A DNA stretch of 64,000 bases from Ornithodoros turicata (Eukaryota > Arthropoda > Arachnida > Ixodida > Argasidae). The notes under the pieces are model-generated. The model ran no database searches. It saw nothing but the letters and a program-made list of their open reading frames with translations, and had not been told where the DNA came from. The stretch is taken from positions 372,001 to 436,000 of the forward strand of contig NW_026999353.1 of the NCBI RefSeq assembly GCF_037126465.1. Direction: 5' to 3'. This document shows positions 33,031 to 44,465 of the stretch, one piece after another (position 1 is the stretch's first letter; the number at the start of each line of letters is the position of its first letter). A program made the translations under genes and the position numbers.

Positions 33031-33784
33031 AAAACACAGAACAGACACTAGTCCCAATATCCCTGGCTTCCGTTGAATACGATAATAGGTGATGTTGACA
33101 GAGACAATCTTCTCTCCCTCGTGTTTATTATTAGACGAAACTTGTTGTATGCGTCCTTTCGTTTAATTTTGTACGTACTATTTACATGTTCATTTAGCCC
33201 ATTGACATGGTAAAGATGCGTCTCAGTATTTTGTCAGTGTGTGTCAGTTTTTAGGACATCAGCTACCCTGGTGTCTGGTGGTTTCTGCATTCTGCGGGAT
33301 ATACACTCAGCCTATGTCGACTCTCATGCCGCTTGACTCAGAAGCTACTTCACAATCATCGTCTTAGCGTCTTAGTGTTTAAATATACTTCCACGACGAC
33401 TTAGTAGCTCATACGGTGGCACATTACACATTGAACACCCCTCATATCACTATAATCAAGATTTGCATTTCAGTTTTCGAAACTGAAGCGACGCTCTAGG
33501 TTCAAGTACGTTTGAGATGCCACAGGAAGCCAGCCCCTGAGGTTGGCCTTTCTATTCTGTGATGCAAATACCCATGTTTTGGGCGTTTCCTTCTTTTCCA
33601 AGAAAATTTCTTGCGAAAAATCATTTTCTTAAAAATATGGTCACTCGCCAGGTTTAAAATAGGCGCGTGATTATGCCAAATTACCGTCATAGGTAATTTA
33701 TCGTATCAGTATCTTATCTTTCCAACAGTTTGATTAACATCTTTCGGGCAAAGGGAGCCTTTCTATCTCGATACAATGTTTCAC
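33031..33784. other. No recognised gene
   Basis: AT-rich sequence without family motifs. Confidence 0.45.
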
Positions 33785-33980
33785 AGAATGGCGCCACCAC
33801 ACACCAGTTAACTCAAGCGTCGTCGTCATCGCACACTGCGATGGGAGCAGTGGTGATGAACATTTTTATTCTAACCGCATGTGCCACACCACCAAAGTTG
33901 GATAACTGGCACTGATGATATGTAGCGCTCGCAAGATTCGTATGTCGCGTTTGCGGTGATCGCTTTGGTAACACTTAGTG
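33785..33980 (-). repeat. Dispersed ~200-bp repeat, copy 2
   Basis: The reverse complement aligns over its whole length with 54,605-54,835: GCGATCACCGCAAAC, AGAATAAAAATGTTC and GATGACGACGACG blocks in the same order and spacing. Confidence 0.65.
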
Positions 33981-33999
33981 AGTTTTGAGTGTCTGAGGG

Positions 34000-34249
34000 A
34001 TGTTTGGCATTGGCAGTTCCGTGGAACTGCCTGCCTAGCTTAGTTGATCTTGCTCTTCGTTTTTAGGGCGAGGGCAGTACTATTTTTGAAATGTGATGTG
34101 GGCAAGCTTTCATTTGTCCCATCCTACAGTTGGCAATACGACCTTTGATAACACTGGCATATCTAGCGTAAATTGGCCACGAGTGTTTCATTGCTGCAGA
34201 GCTGTCCTGCGGCAACTTAGGTTTGTTGATTTGCCCATCACTTTTGCGC
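34000..34249 (+). pseudogene. L1/Tx1-like LINE fragments, plus strand
   Basis: A LINE 3' flank (GGGCAAGCTTTCATTTGTCCC, CCTACAGTTGGCAATAC) ends near 34,132. It is directly followed by ORF2 sequence reading NTGISSVNWPRVFHCCRAVL, which matches TGISTVNWPRFFNRCRAVL in the minus-strand copy near 53,950. Two LINE pieces are therefore joined head to tail here. Confidence 0.65.
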
Positions 34250-34275
34250 CGCAGCGCAAAAGTGATGGGCAAATC
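34228..34275. repeat. Perfect 22-bp inverted repeat with 4-base loop
   Basis: 34,228-34,249 and 34,254-34,275 are exact inverses around the loop CGCA, and the homology goes on outward with a 2-base bulge. The left half is LINE coding sequence, so this is a fold-back junction and not a conserved signal. Confidence 0.9.
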
Positions 34276-34880
34276 ACAACAACCTTAAGCGCCGCATCAC
34301 AGCACCGCAAGCGGTACTGCTCCGACGACAACCTTTTTATGGACCGCGCATTCCAGGACACAGCCCACCAGGGGGCGGGCCGAGTCATCACTGGGCCCCT
34401 CTCCGCCATATGAGAGAACGGCTCCCATTTGCCTCAACTCCACCGCTTACGTGGATTTGAAGTGAGACCAGTCTGTAATGCATCGGAGCGGAAGGCCAGC
34501 CACACAGACTGGTTCCTTCTAACGTTTGACACGGACTGGGCTAGGACTACGTAGATGCCAACTCTAGAGCAGTATGAACTCGATTATTATGTGTGCTGGC
34601 CGTCACTCACCATGCAGCAAACGAAGTCTCGCAGAAAGTTGCGTTCGTGACAACGGCGCACTCTACATGGTCACCTAAAAGTCGACCAGATATAAGAAAG
34701 GGGGGGTATGTTTAATGATAACAAAGAGGAAAGGATAAGAAAGGATTTTCCCCGAAGTGCACCGCAAGCCGTACTGCCCGACGACCGTTTTATGAGGCGC
34801 GCATTCACTGACATGGCCCGCCCGGGAGCGGACCGCGTTATCAAAGGGCCTCTCTTTTGTATATGAGGGAGTCGACCAGT
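34276..34880. repeat. Duplicated ~110-bp block and LINE 3'-flank remnant
   Basis: CACCGCAAGCGGTACTGC...GCGCATTC...GGGCCCCTCTC at 34,300-34,405 is repeated with changes at 34,757-34,852. Between them, 34,440-34,690 resembles, block by block, the 3' flank of the LINE at 63,430-63,640 (for example GTTGCGT...GACAACGG against GTTGCGTACGGGATAACGG). Confidence 0.45.
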
Positions 34881-34882
34881 GT

Positions 34883-35470
34883 GTGTATTGTCACCAAACA
34901 GGCGAACTACTTATGCAGGTAGTCCCCTTTGGATTGACACTAACTGCACGACTGATACGACAACTCACATAACATTTATTTGATACTACAACACCCTCAC
35001 CGACAAGAGTATGTGCGTTTCGTCATGGAGTAAGATAACTACCTATGGAGGTAGCCCCTTTTACATGAGCTCTGTCTTACATATCGGATAACAACTCTCC
35101 AAAGGGAGATTCCTTTTTGTATGTGCCATACCCTGCGAACAATCCTGAAACTGCGGAAGAGTTGCTACGGGAGGTACTACAGTCCTAATGGGCATACTAG
35201 AACTTGATATGCCACTCCCCTTGATCATGATCCGAGGGCTGAGTCGCTGTAAGCCAGTGGCGACAGCGGTCCACATACCCAGATAATAACTTCTCACGGA
35301 TGAAATGCGCACGCAGCCCTGGTCTCACTGCATGGAAAAAAGCCATGCTCCCAACATCTAGGCCACCGAAGGCCGCCGGCTTCAGCGAATCCAAATTTGG
35401 AACTTCATTTCCGAGATCAGCAATGCTAATTGCTTCCGCTCTGCGCGCACGACCGGCAATGGCTCAATCA
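34883..35470 (-). pseudogene. L1/Tx1-like LINE 3' end and ORF2 C terminus
   Basis: The minus strand encodes AVRPGLRAHFIREKLLSGYV and RHWLTATQPSDHDQGEWHIKF, the terminal block also seen at 52,846, 55,675 and 19,945. Downstream of the stop the 3' flank carries CTACCTCCATAGGTAGTTATC, matching 52,670-52,700 and 55,500-55,530. A further 3'-end copy lies at 34,883-34,950. The copy is truncated to its last ~100 codons. Confidence 0.7.
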
Positions 35471-35639
35471 ACTTTTGGGAGCCCAAATATTTGCACCCTC
35501 TACTTCACAGTAAAAGTGGCATATGGCATCGCAAAGAAAAAAATGTCTCAGCCATGCTACGAGACCGACAACCGTCCGTGTGATATATGCGAAAACGGTG
35601 CTGTAGCAGAAACCGATAAGCATCTTTCCTGCTAGACGG

Positions 35640-35776
35640 CACTGCTTATGCCCATGTTTGGTGTGACTCATGTAACCTGTTCTGTTTGGTGATAAAGCAT
35701 TCCGTTCTTGACTGTTCTTGGGGTGGGTGGTCTGTCTGCTGCTATGTCGGGAGCTAGAACGTTACCGGATACAACA
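35640..35776 (+). repeat. Possible LTR end of the mag-like element
   Basis: Sequence before the gag frame ends ...ACAACA and is followed, after two bases, by TGGAGACGAGGGC (35,779-35,791), the layout of an LTR end plus primer-binding site. The upstream LTR boundary was not found. Confidence 0.35.
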
Positions 35777-35799
35777 CTTGGAGACGAGGGCTAACTGTA

Positions 35800-36217
35800 A
35801 TCCACGCTATGCTCAAGTTCGCAGAATTTCGTCCCACAGAAGAGTCGATAGAAGATTACCTCGAAAGGTTTGATATCTTCTTATTAGTCAACAGCGCGAA
35901 TACAGAAAACAAGACTGTGTCGCTCCTGAATTATATCGGTAAAGATGCGTACCATGTACTCAAAAGCATCTTTGTGCCCGACCTGCCAACATCGCAAACG
36001 TACGAAACGCTGAAGCAGAAACTGCTAGGCTACTATGCTCCCAAGCGCCTGCTGATAACAGAACGAGCCAAATTCCACGGAAGAAATCAAAAAGAAAGCG
36101 AGTCGCTCAGCGAGTTTGTTGTCGCTATCAAAGGTCTGGCGATGACGTGCAAGTTTGGCACATTCTTGGATGAAGCCCTACGGGATAGGCTGATCGTGGC
36201 CTGCCGCGGAGAGGAAG
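35800..36217 (+). pseudogene. gag: mag-like Ty3/gypsy gag, 5' part, cut by the palindromic insertion
   Basis: An open frame begins KFAEFRPTEESIEDYLERFD and continues through NYIGKDAYHVLKSIF, LKQKLLGYYAPKRL, ERAKFHGRNQKESESLSEFV and FLDEALRDRLIVACR. This is the capsid region of mag-type gypsy Gag proteins in its usual order, about 140 residues. Immediately afterwards the sequence becomes the left tip of the giant inverted repeat. The missing zinc knuckle and protease lie 13.8 kb away at 50,029 on the same strand, so the two are halves of one element. Confidence 0.82.
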
Positions 36218-36347
36218 CGCACGTCTGCTTTCTGCGACAGCCGGAGAGAAACTGACTGGGGCGCCGCTCCGCGGCCGCTACGCATACGCGCTCCTAGCGC
36301 CCTCTGGGGCGACCACCTCCGAGAGGCTAAGAGTGAAGAGCATTCCT

Positions 36348-36417
36348 GCGCCCCCTGCTGGCCGTTCTCATTGGTCGTGAGGCTAAGAAAGAAGAGCATT
36401 CCTGCGCCCCCTGCTGA
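36348..36417 (-). promoter_or_regulatory. Two CTCF-like motifs at the left tip
   Basis: GCGCCCCCTGCTGG (36,348-36,361) and GCGCCCCCTGCTGA (36,404-36,417) match the reverse of the CTCF core CCASYAGRKGGC. A third GCGCCCTCTGGGG-like site is at about 36,298. Binding is an inference from the motif only. Confidence 0.5.
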
Positions 36418-36433
36418 CCGTTCTCATTGGTCG

Positions 36434-37923
36434 TGACGTCATCCTATTGTCTCAGGGCTACCCTGTTTTTTTCCACTAATGCTCCTAGGGTCAATCTACA
36501 ATGAAGCCACAGTATGACGTCATCATGCACCTGCGTGGCTCAAGGACGCGTACGCTCTAGACAGGGGACCTATTATTTATTGAATCACTATCCCATGATT
36601 ATTTCCTTTATTCTTCTATAACGATTGAATAGGAAACTATTGCAGAAGAGCACCATGCATGAAAGCTGATCGTAGGAATTCCAAAGTCTTACTAAATGAG
36701 ACTTGCAAAAGAACAAAATATCCTAACACATAACTCCATCAACGACAAATAAGAGGACTAGACACTCAACAAATCAACACAGAGTACGGGTAACCAGGAG
36801 CGCAGAACTCAGGGCAGCACTATCGTCAAGACAACAATGTTCCTTGTCAAAAGAGAAAAAAATACTAAGCGTCAACAAAGGAAAGCATGCATATCGGGGC
36901 ATGTCAGGACACGTCAGGACAAATCGTACGACTGCTGGGCAACAGAGGAAAACAAACACTTGAACAGAGTGAAAAAGGCACTCACCATCATTTTCCCGTT
37001 CACAGCTTTCCCTCATTGTAAATCCGCTCGTCACAAAATCCACCTGCATCGTCGAACAACATTCACCAGTGACGAACCACACATCCGCACCCCATCAGAG
37101 GCAGACAGACAGAACCCCACCGAAGCTACGCTCTTCCACTGACGGCCAACGCCAGGAGCAGAATTTGCGTGTCGAGACCCGTCAGTGTCCAAGAGAGAAC
37201 TGAATCCTTGCACCCCCTGCAGGCCGTTCTCATTGGTCGTGACGTCATCCTATTGTCTCAGGGCTACACAGTTTTTTTCTACTAATGCTCCTCTAGACAA
37301 GGTCAACCTGAAACAATAGTCTCTGTATGACGTCATCATGCAGGTGCGTGGCTCAAGGACGCGTACGCTCTAGACAGGGCACCTGTTATTTATTGAATCG
37401 CTATCCCTAGATTATTTCCTTTATTCTACTATAATGATTACTTAGGGAACTGTTGAAGAAAAACACCATAGACAAGAGGAGATTGTAGCATTTCATTCCC
37501 AAAGCCTTACTGTACAGGAAAAAAAAATGGTTCAGCAAGACATAAAGTCACACACCTGTCCCCCTCGCGGTTACTCTCTGAACTAAATGAATCGCAACAT
37601 TATTAAGAATAGCTCTACTCCCATTCAAGGCAGCACTATCGTCAAGAATATTCCTTGTACAAAAAAAAAAAAAAACTACATGTAGAAGGAAAGCATGTCA
37701 GAACAAGCCCAGGCATGTCAGCACATGTTTGTCAGACAAGGGGAGAAAAAGCGAAAAGAAACAAAGAAAGAAACCAGCATCAAACTATTTCTAAGCACAC
37801 GCACTCCTCTTATTCAAAAACAGTGCTCATCATAAATCTGCCCAGGACAATACACACTATTTTTCTATTGCCACACTTTTTTCCAGTAACGGTCAATGCA
37901 TTGCTACAGACTGCGTGACGTCA
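36434..37923 (-). promoter_or_regulatory. Cluster of TGACGTCA and CCAAT motifs, left arm
   Basis: Perfect TGACGTCA palindromes (cAMP-response/ATF type) lie at 36,434, 36,515, 37,240, 37,328 and 37,916, with another at 39,615. ATTGG, an inverted CCAAT, lies about 8 bases before those at 36,434 and 37,240. TTATTT (inverted AATAAA) follows each TGACGTCATCATGCA copy, giving a repeated 'polyadenylation signal then promoter' layout. Confidence 0.5.
36986..37049 (-). other. Exon-like start codon to splice donor, left arm
   Basis: Mirror of 48,281-48,344, with the same ATG, frame and GTGAGT donor. Confidence 0.25.
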
Positions 37924-40467
37924 TCACATCCTGTCTGAAGAAGACACCGGCAAAGACTCCTATTATTTATTGAATCGCAAGATTATTTCCTCTGTCCTAC
38001 TCTTAATGACATTGATTCTCTCATTAAAATTCAACAAAAAAGCACCCCGCATATTAACGATTTTCACCCCAAAGGCTCATCATGGTCATTAGAATTACAG
38101 TAAACTGCCACTGCTCTTTTAAAATAATAAGTGAGACCACTCAACATCACCTCCAGGCTTATGTAATACATGACCCTTTCTATGCTCATACATTCGTTGT
38201 CTGAGGCTACACCTGTGAGCAAAAAAGACGCGAAAGCCGGGGGCAAAGTTCCATTCGCGCATTGCGAGCAAAAAGGCGCGAAAGCACAAGACAGAACGCC
38301 TTTACGGGAACATGATGGCATTCTTACCATATTAATGATTATTGCATTGCAGTTTAGAAAAACTACAACTAAACTATAATTTTAGGAGCCCATTAAAATT
38401 CTACTTTCTATGGAAACTATAATTGCCCTATTACTTGGATCGCTATTAATGAAGCGCTCCAATTTTTTCTCTCTTCCCATTTCAGCCTTGTCATGCAGGG
38501 AAGCAGACTCACATCCAAAATAATTAATTTACACTGAGGATGCCGTGCTTCAGGAATTCCTATCCTGCGCACAGATGCAAGCATTTCTTCACGGATACAG
38601 CTGACTTCCTCAACATGTCGAACACCCAACAAAATCAAACAAACAATCAGAGAAACCCTCTTCTCAGCTGTACCATGCGACTGTCTTCTTCGTAAAATCG
38701 GTGATCTGAGGAAGAGAGCAGCGAAAAATTGCGCGCACTTGTGCTTGACTTAAAAAACCTGAAGCATATGCCAATAAACCAAGAAAAAGACACTCATGTC
38801 TGGTATCTGATAGTGCCACATACACAGACGCATTGTCGCAAAGAAAGCACAGGACAGGGATACACAAATTTCCTTAGCTGAGCAGGGAAAAGGCTTAAGA
38901 CCTCAGGAATAATAGCAGAGTCACTGGACATCGCTACGCGGCTAACACAAGATAACACTGCTAAACAAGCCCCAACATGCCATCATGACGTCGCAAACCA
39001 GGAAAAAGAAGCACGCGCGCGCACACAGCAGCTCAGGAATGCACAAGGAGAGGTGCTTTATAGGAATTTCTACTCCACACACTCAGATACCAGCATTTCT
39101 GCACAAATACCTATAACGGCTGACTTCCTCAACATATCGATGAAAGCGAATACTGACACTCAACATATAACAAAAAAACAAACAAATTCCATTCTCATGA
39201 ACTCTCTCCTCTGCCGAGCGGCTTTCTCCTGCTCTACCTGGATGCTGACTTTTTCCCCTCATCTACATTCTGAGTAAAAGCCGTGAAAGGAGAAAAGAAC
39301 CGCGAAAAATTACACGCATGTGTGCTCCAATAGCTGTAACTGCAAGAAACCGTAGCGCACGCCAATACACTGAGAAAAAGACACCTATTTCTGCCACCAG
39401 GTAATTCTTGCATAATGCCACATACACAGTCGCATTACCCTTGCGTAAAGAAAGCACAGGACAGGGATACACAAATATCCTTAGGTGAGCAGGGAAAAGG
39501 CTTAAGACCTCAGGTCACCACACATCGCCACGCGGCTAGCACAACATGACACCAACAACATACTAGCGGCGGGAAGAACTGCAACACTGCTAAACAAGTC
39601 CAGACATGCCACGATGACGTCACAAATCAGGGGAAAAAGCACACGCATGCACGCACAGAGGACAACGCATTAAACACACGGAGCGCTCGGGAATAATCGT
39701 AGCGTTACCGCACATCGCTACGAAGCTCAACGTCTAACACAAGACGGCAGCAACAAGATATTAGCGAAGGGTAAAAATTGCAACACTACTGAACAAGTCT
39801 AGACATGCGACATCGAATGCGAAAACACTGGTGATCGGGGAAAAGGCCTAAGCCTGCGGCGGATCATCATAGAGCATACACAACTTCATTTTTCTATTTT
39901 GCGTAAACTAAACGCGGTCTGCTTCGAAAATGACGTACAAATTTTCTTAGGGAGCAGAGAAATATATAAATTTGTACTCCGTGCTCAGATACCAGCATTT
40001 CTGCTCAAAAACCTGCAAAATTAAGCTCTGCTTACTTCGTCAAGATATCGAACACCCAACAAAATCAAACAAACAACCCCACTTCCACTGGTAGAACACT
40101 ATTCAGCTTTTAAGCAGGAGGCTTTCTTCTACATAAAAAGTAGAGAAAATAAGAAAAGAGCAGCGAAATATTGCACGCACTTTTGCTCGCATAGCTATAA
40201 GAGATAAAAATAAATAAAAGAACGACGCACACGCTAATAAACTGTGACAAAGACACCCTTTTCTGCTATCAGATAATTATTGCATAATGCTAAATACTCA
40301 TTTGCATTGGCCCTGCGTGAAGAAAGCACAGGACAGGGATACACAATCTATCTTAAGCGAGCACGGAAAGTCACTTCTACTCGAACAGCTTAATACCATA
40401 AAGTCTGAATTTTTGCAAAGAAAATAAAGCCTGAACAGCGCTACGAAGGTGACAGACACATACTAAC

Positions 40468-40497
40468 AACAAACAAACAAACAAACAAACAAACACT
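40468..40497. repeat. Short (CAAA)n tract, left arm
   Basis: About seven CAAA units next to GTGACAGACACATAC. The mirror tract at 44,744-44,838 is three times as long. Confidence 0.9.
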
Positions 40498-40784
40498 TCT
40501 TCGAGTCTGTATTATCTTTTAAAAAATAACGAAAGCACACATAAAAAAAATCAAATCGGCTAGGTAGCCTACCAGACGTTGTGCCTTAAAGTTGGCTGCA
40601 CGCAATGCGCGGAAGTATGCTGTGAAGCCAACTTGCGGTTTTGCTGGATGCACATGAAGTCCGATTCCAATTGGAAATCGCGCTAAGGACGTGCCAAACG
40701 TGGAATTTTCGCAAGATTAATCCCAATACCTGGAATTCTATTCATTTTAGCGGGAATGCTGGCGCTTGTGCTCCATTATTCGAA

Positions 40785-40898
40785 ATTTTCGAATATTCGA
40801 ATTTCTCGATTATCAAATTTTCGAATACGAATAGGGTTCGAATATCAACAATATTCGAACAACATTCGAAATTTCGAATATTCGCACACCTCTAGTGA
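40785..40898. repeat. TTCGAA-rich block, left arm
   Basis: ATTCGAA/TTCGAAT recurs roughly every ten bases for about 110 bases and ends GCACACCTCTAG. This resembles the ends of some hAT-type elements (TAGAGGTGTGCGAAT). Confidence 0.8.
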
Positions 40899-41222
40899 AT
40901 ACTGACACTCAACGATGTATAACAAAAAACAAACAAATTCCATTCTCATGAACTCTCCTCTGCCAAGCGGCTTTCTCCTGCTCTACCTGGATGCTGACTT
41001 TTTCCCCCCTCACCTACATTCTGAGTAAAAGCAGTGACAGAAGAAAAGAACCGCGAAAAATTACACGCATTTGTGTCACAGGACAGGGATACACAAATTT
41101 CGTTAAGTGAGCAGGGAAAAGGCTTAAGTCGTACCGCTCAGGAATAATCGGAGAATCACCGCTTATCGCTACGCGCCTAGCGCTTGAACAGCGCTACGAA
41201 CGTGACAGATACATACATACAT

Positions 41223-41369
41223 ACAAACAAACAAACAAACAAACAAACAAACAAACAAACAAACAAACAAACAAACAAACAAACAAACAAACAAACAAAC
41301 AAACAAACAAACAAACAAACAAACAAACAAACAAACAAACAAACAAACAAACAAACAAACAAACAAACA
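41223..41369. repeat. (CAAA)n microsatellite, left arm
   Basis: Uninterrupted CAAA repeats for about 147 bases. Translating them gives spurious FVCL or NKQT proteins. Confidence 0.97.
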
Positions 41370-42310
41370 CTTCTATTCATTTCTATTGATAAAGGCGTAA
41401 ACCACACTACAAGAACAAAGCACGCTGCTTCAGGAAAGCGTATCAAATGCATCGTAACAGGACCGGCTCTCATAAAATAGCCTGCCCAAAACGAAGACTT
41501 CACCAGGTTCGCGAGGTAATTCCATTAAAAACGCTCTCGATCTATCCTACAGATAGCAATGCAAGCGCTGCTACCCTTATTTTTTAAGCCACTATTCCAC
41601 GCAATAGTACATAAATGTATCACTCGTGTCACATGAAAAGGCACACAAAGAACTTACTTGTCAAGTGGGATCCCTGGTTCAGGAAAGCGCGCGCACCCGC
41701 GCGCACACATACACAGACACACACTCACATTTTCACACTCACAAACACAAAGTCTATTCTCACAACCACATAAATCCATATTATTCCTCAGGTCAATAAT
41801 TATCTCACCATCGTCAAAAGATGGCTCACTCTTGTATGCGATCGCAAAGCGATAGGTCCTCGTTCCGGATGTAATAGGATATCGCCACTCGGCCGACGCG
41901 AACCAAAAAAGAAAGAAAGGAATGCGCATTCGCTATACCTCCACAAAGAAAACGGTGCCGTGCTTCTACGTAGCGCTCATCATACAGGTGTGAATTGTCT
42001 TCTTCGTTTTCCTCTTATTTTCTTGCACCCATATATTTTGCAAGAATACTATAGAGCAGAACGGACAAATGTGAACATCATTCGCTACACACTGTAGCTC
42101 TCATCATTTTTAAACCAAACCACTTAACATGTGTTCATAGGTCTTCACTAAATAGGTGAGCCGATAATGACTCAAAATGAAATGAAATCAAATAAAATAA
42201 TCATTCCAGCATCGCTGGCTGCAAGCTTGGGTACCCTGCTTGGGTCTGCTGGCGCTGGAATAAAAGATTTATCGCGAGGGTACTACAATGGTGAGCTCTG
42301 CTGCTGTTTA

Positions 42311-42469
42311 AGTGATAAAACAGTGCTCCCGAACCGCGCCCCACGCGAGCCACGCGCGGACCCGTTCTCGGGACGCGACGCGCACGATTCCCCGTGCGAG
42401 CGCAACGCGGGGCTCGCGGTTTGGACGCGCGCGATCCCTTTCCCCGAGCAGGCGCACTGTTTTATCACT
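42311..42469. repeat. CpG-rich 159-bp cassette, left
   Basis: A block packed with CG dinucleotides (CCACGCGAGCCACGCGCGGA and more) is bounded by perfect 16-base inverted termini, AGTGATAAAACAGTGC and its inverse. It stands out from the AT-rich arms and could be a small inserted element or a regulatory CpG island. Confidence 0.85.
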
Positions 42470-42545
42470 GGGTACCCTGCTTGGGTCTGCTGGCGCTGGA
42501 ATAAAAGATTTATCGCGAGGGTACTACAATGGCTGCTGCTGTTTA
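42470..42545. repeat. Central spacer of the palindrome
   Basis: The 76-base spacer is itself a third copy of sequence present at 42,228-42,310 (and inverted at 42,706-42,790): GGGTACCCTGCTTGGGTCTG...GCTGCTGCTGTTTA. It lacks seven bases (TGAGCTC) found in the outer copies. Confidence 0.9.
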
Positions 42546-42704
42546 AGTGATAAAACAGTGCGCCTGCTCGAGGAAAGGAATCGCGCGCGTCCAAACCGCG
42601 AGCCCCGCGTTGCGCTCGCACGGGGAATCGTGCGCGTCGCGTCCCGAGAACGGGTCCGCGCGCGGCTCGCGTGGGGCGCGGTTCGGGAGCACAGTTTTAT
42701 CACT
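42546..42704. repeat. CpG-rich 159-bp cassette, right
   Basis: Inverted partner of 42,311-42,469, of the same length. Its outer terminus has one mismatch (CACAG for CACTG). Confidence 0.85.
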
Positions 42705-43645
42705 TAAACAGCGGCAGAGCTCACCATTGTAGTACCCTCGCGATAAATCTTTTATTCCAGCGCCAGCAGACCCAAGCAGGGTACCCAAGCTTGCAGCCAG
42801 CGATGCTGGAATGATTATTTTATTTGATTTCATTTCATTTTGAGTCATTATCGGCTCACCTATTTAGTGAGGACCTATGAACACATGTTAAGTGGTTTGG
42901 TTTAAAAATGATGAGAGCTACAGTGTGTAGCGAATGATGTTCACATTTGTCCGTTCTGCTCTATAGTATTCTTGCAAAATATATGGGTGCAAGAAAATAA
43001 GAGGAAAACGAAGAAGACAATTCACTCCTGTATGATGAGCGCTGCGTAGAAGCACGGCACCGTTTTCTTTGTGGAGGTATAGCGAACGCGCATTCCTTTC
43101 TTTCTTTTTTGGTTCGCGTCGGCCGAGTGGCAATATCCTATTACATCCGGAACGAGGACCTATCGCTTTGCGATCGCATACAAGAGTGAGCCATCTTTTG
43201 ACGATGGTGAGGTAATTATTGACCTGAGGAATAATATGGATTTATGTGGTTGTGAGAATAGACTTTGTGTTTGTGAGTGTGAAAACGTGAGTGTGTGTCT
43301 GTGTATGTGTGCGCGCGGGTGCGCGCGCTTTCCTGAACCAGGGATCCCACTTGACAAGTAAGTTCTTTGTATGCCTTTTCATGTGACACGAGTGATACAT
43401 TTATGTACTATTGCGTGGAATAGTGGCTTAAAAAATAAGGGTAGCAGCGCTTGCATTGTTATCTTTAGGATAGATCGAGAGCGTTTTTAATGGAATTACC
43501 TCGCGAACCTGGTGAAGTCTTCGTTTTGGGCAGGCTATTTTATGAGAGCCGGTCCTGTTACGATGCATTTCATACGCTTTCCTGAAGCAGCGTGCTTTGT
43601 TCTTGTAGTGTGGTTTACGCCTTTATCAATAGAAATGAATAGAAG

Positions 43646-44028
43646 TGTTTGTTTGTTTGTTTGTTTGTTTGTTTGTTTGTTTGTTTGTTTGTTTGTTTGT
43701 TTGTTTGTTTGTTTGTTTGTTTGTTTGTTTGTTTGTTTGTTTGTTTGTTTGTTTGTTTGTTTGTTTGTTTGTTTGTTTGTTTGTTTGTTTGTTTGTTTGT
43801 TTGTTTGTTTGTTTGTTTGTTTGTTTGTTTGTTTGTTTGTTTGTTTGTTTGTTTGTTTGTTTGTTTGTTTGTTTGTTTGTTTGTTTGTTTGTTTGTTTGT
43901 TTGTTTGTTTGTTTGTTTGTTTGTTTGTTTGTTTGTTTGTTTGTTTGTTTGTTTGTTTGTTTGTTTGTTTGTTTGTTTGTTTGTTTGTTTGTTTGTTTGT
44001 TTGTTTGTTTGTTTGTTTGTTTGTTTGT
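43646..44028. repeat. (TTTG)n microsatellite, right arm
   Basis: Uninterrupted TTTG repeats for about 383 bases at the mirror position of 41,223-41,369. Confidence 0.97.
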
Positions 44029-44344
44029 ACCTGTCACGTTCGTAGCGCTGTTCAAGCGCTAGGCGCGTAGCGATAAGCGGTGATTCTCCGATTATTCCTG
44101 AGCGGTACGACTTAAGCCTTTTCCCTGCTCACTTAACGAAATTTGTGTATCCCTGTCCTGTGACACAAATGCGTGTAATTTTTCGCGGTTCTTTTCTTCT
44201 GTCACTGCTTTTACTCAGAATGTAGGTGAGGGGGGAAAAAGTCAGCATCCAGGTAGAGCAGGAGAAAGCCGCTCGGCAGAGGAGAGTTCATGAGAATGGA
44301 ATTTGTTTGTTTTTTGTTATATATCGTTGAGTGTCAGTATTCAC

Positions 44345-44465
44345 TAGAGGTGTGCGAATATTCGAAATTTCGAATGTTGTTCGAATATTGTTGATATTCG
44401 AACCCTATTCGTATTCGAAAATTTGATAATCGAGAAATTCGAATATTCGAAAATTTCGAATAATG
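44345..44465. repeat. TTCGAA-rich block, right arm
   Basis: Mirror of 40,785-40,898. It begins CTAGAGGTGTGCGAATATTCG, with many overlapping TTCGAA palindromes. Confidence 0.8.

Larger units (their letters stand above)
36218..42469 (-). repeat. Left arm of the giant inverted repeat
   Basis: From tip to centre the arm holds: GC-rich tip with CTCF-like motifs (36,295-36,417); gene-like modules with TGACGTCA, CCAAT and AATAAA; modules of ~640-870 bp marked by CAGGACAGGGATACACAAA at about 38,850, 39,451, 40,330 and 41,080; a short (CAAA)n run at 40,468-40,497; a TTCGAA-rich block (40,785-40,898); a long (CAAA)n run (41,223-41,369); and a CpG-rich cassette. The strand is given as minus because exon-like signals run outward on that strand. 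Confidence 0.9.

Noticed and set aside
33913..33935. Second hammerhead core (CTGATGA on plus strand)
   Set aside because: No GAAAC and no stem II in the required position. It is part of the dispersed ~200-bp repeat.
36237..36417. Gag continuing past 36,217 (open frame runs to a stop at about 36,255)
   Set aside because: From about 36,218 the bases belong to the mirrored tip (compare 49,060-49,105), so the last ~12 codons are read-through into the insertion.
43512..44070. Long open frames encoding (FVCL)n, and (NKQT)n on the other strand
   Set aside because: They are translations of the uninterrupted (TTTG)n microsatellite, which is open in all frames. No gene.
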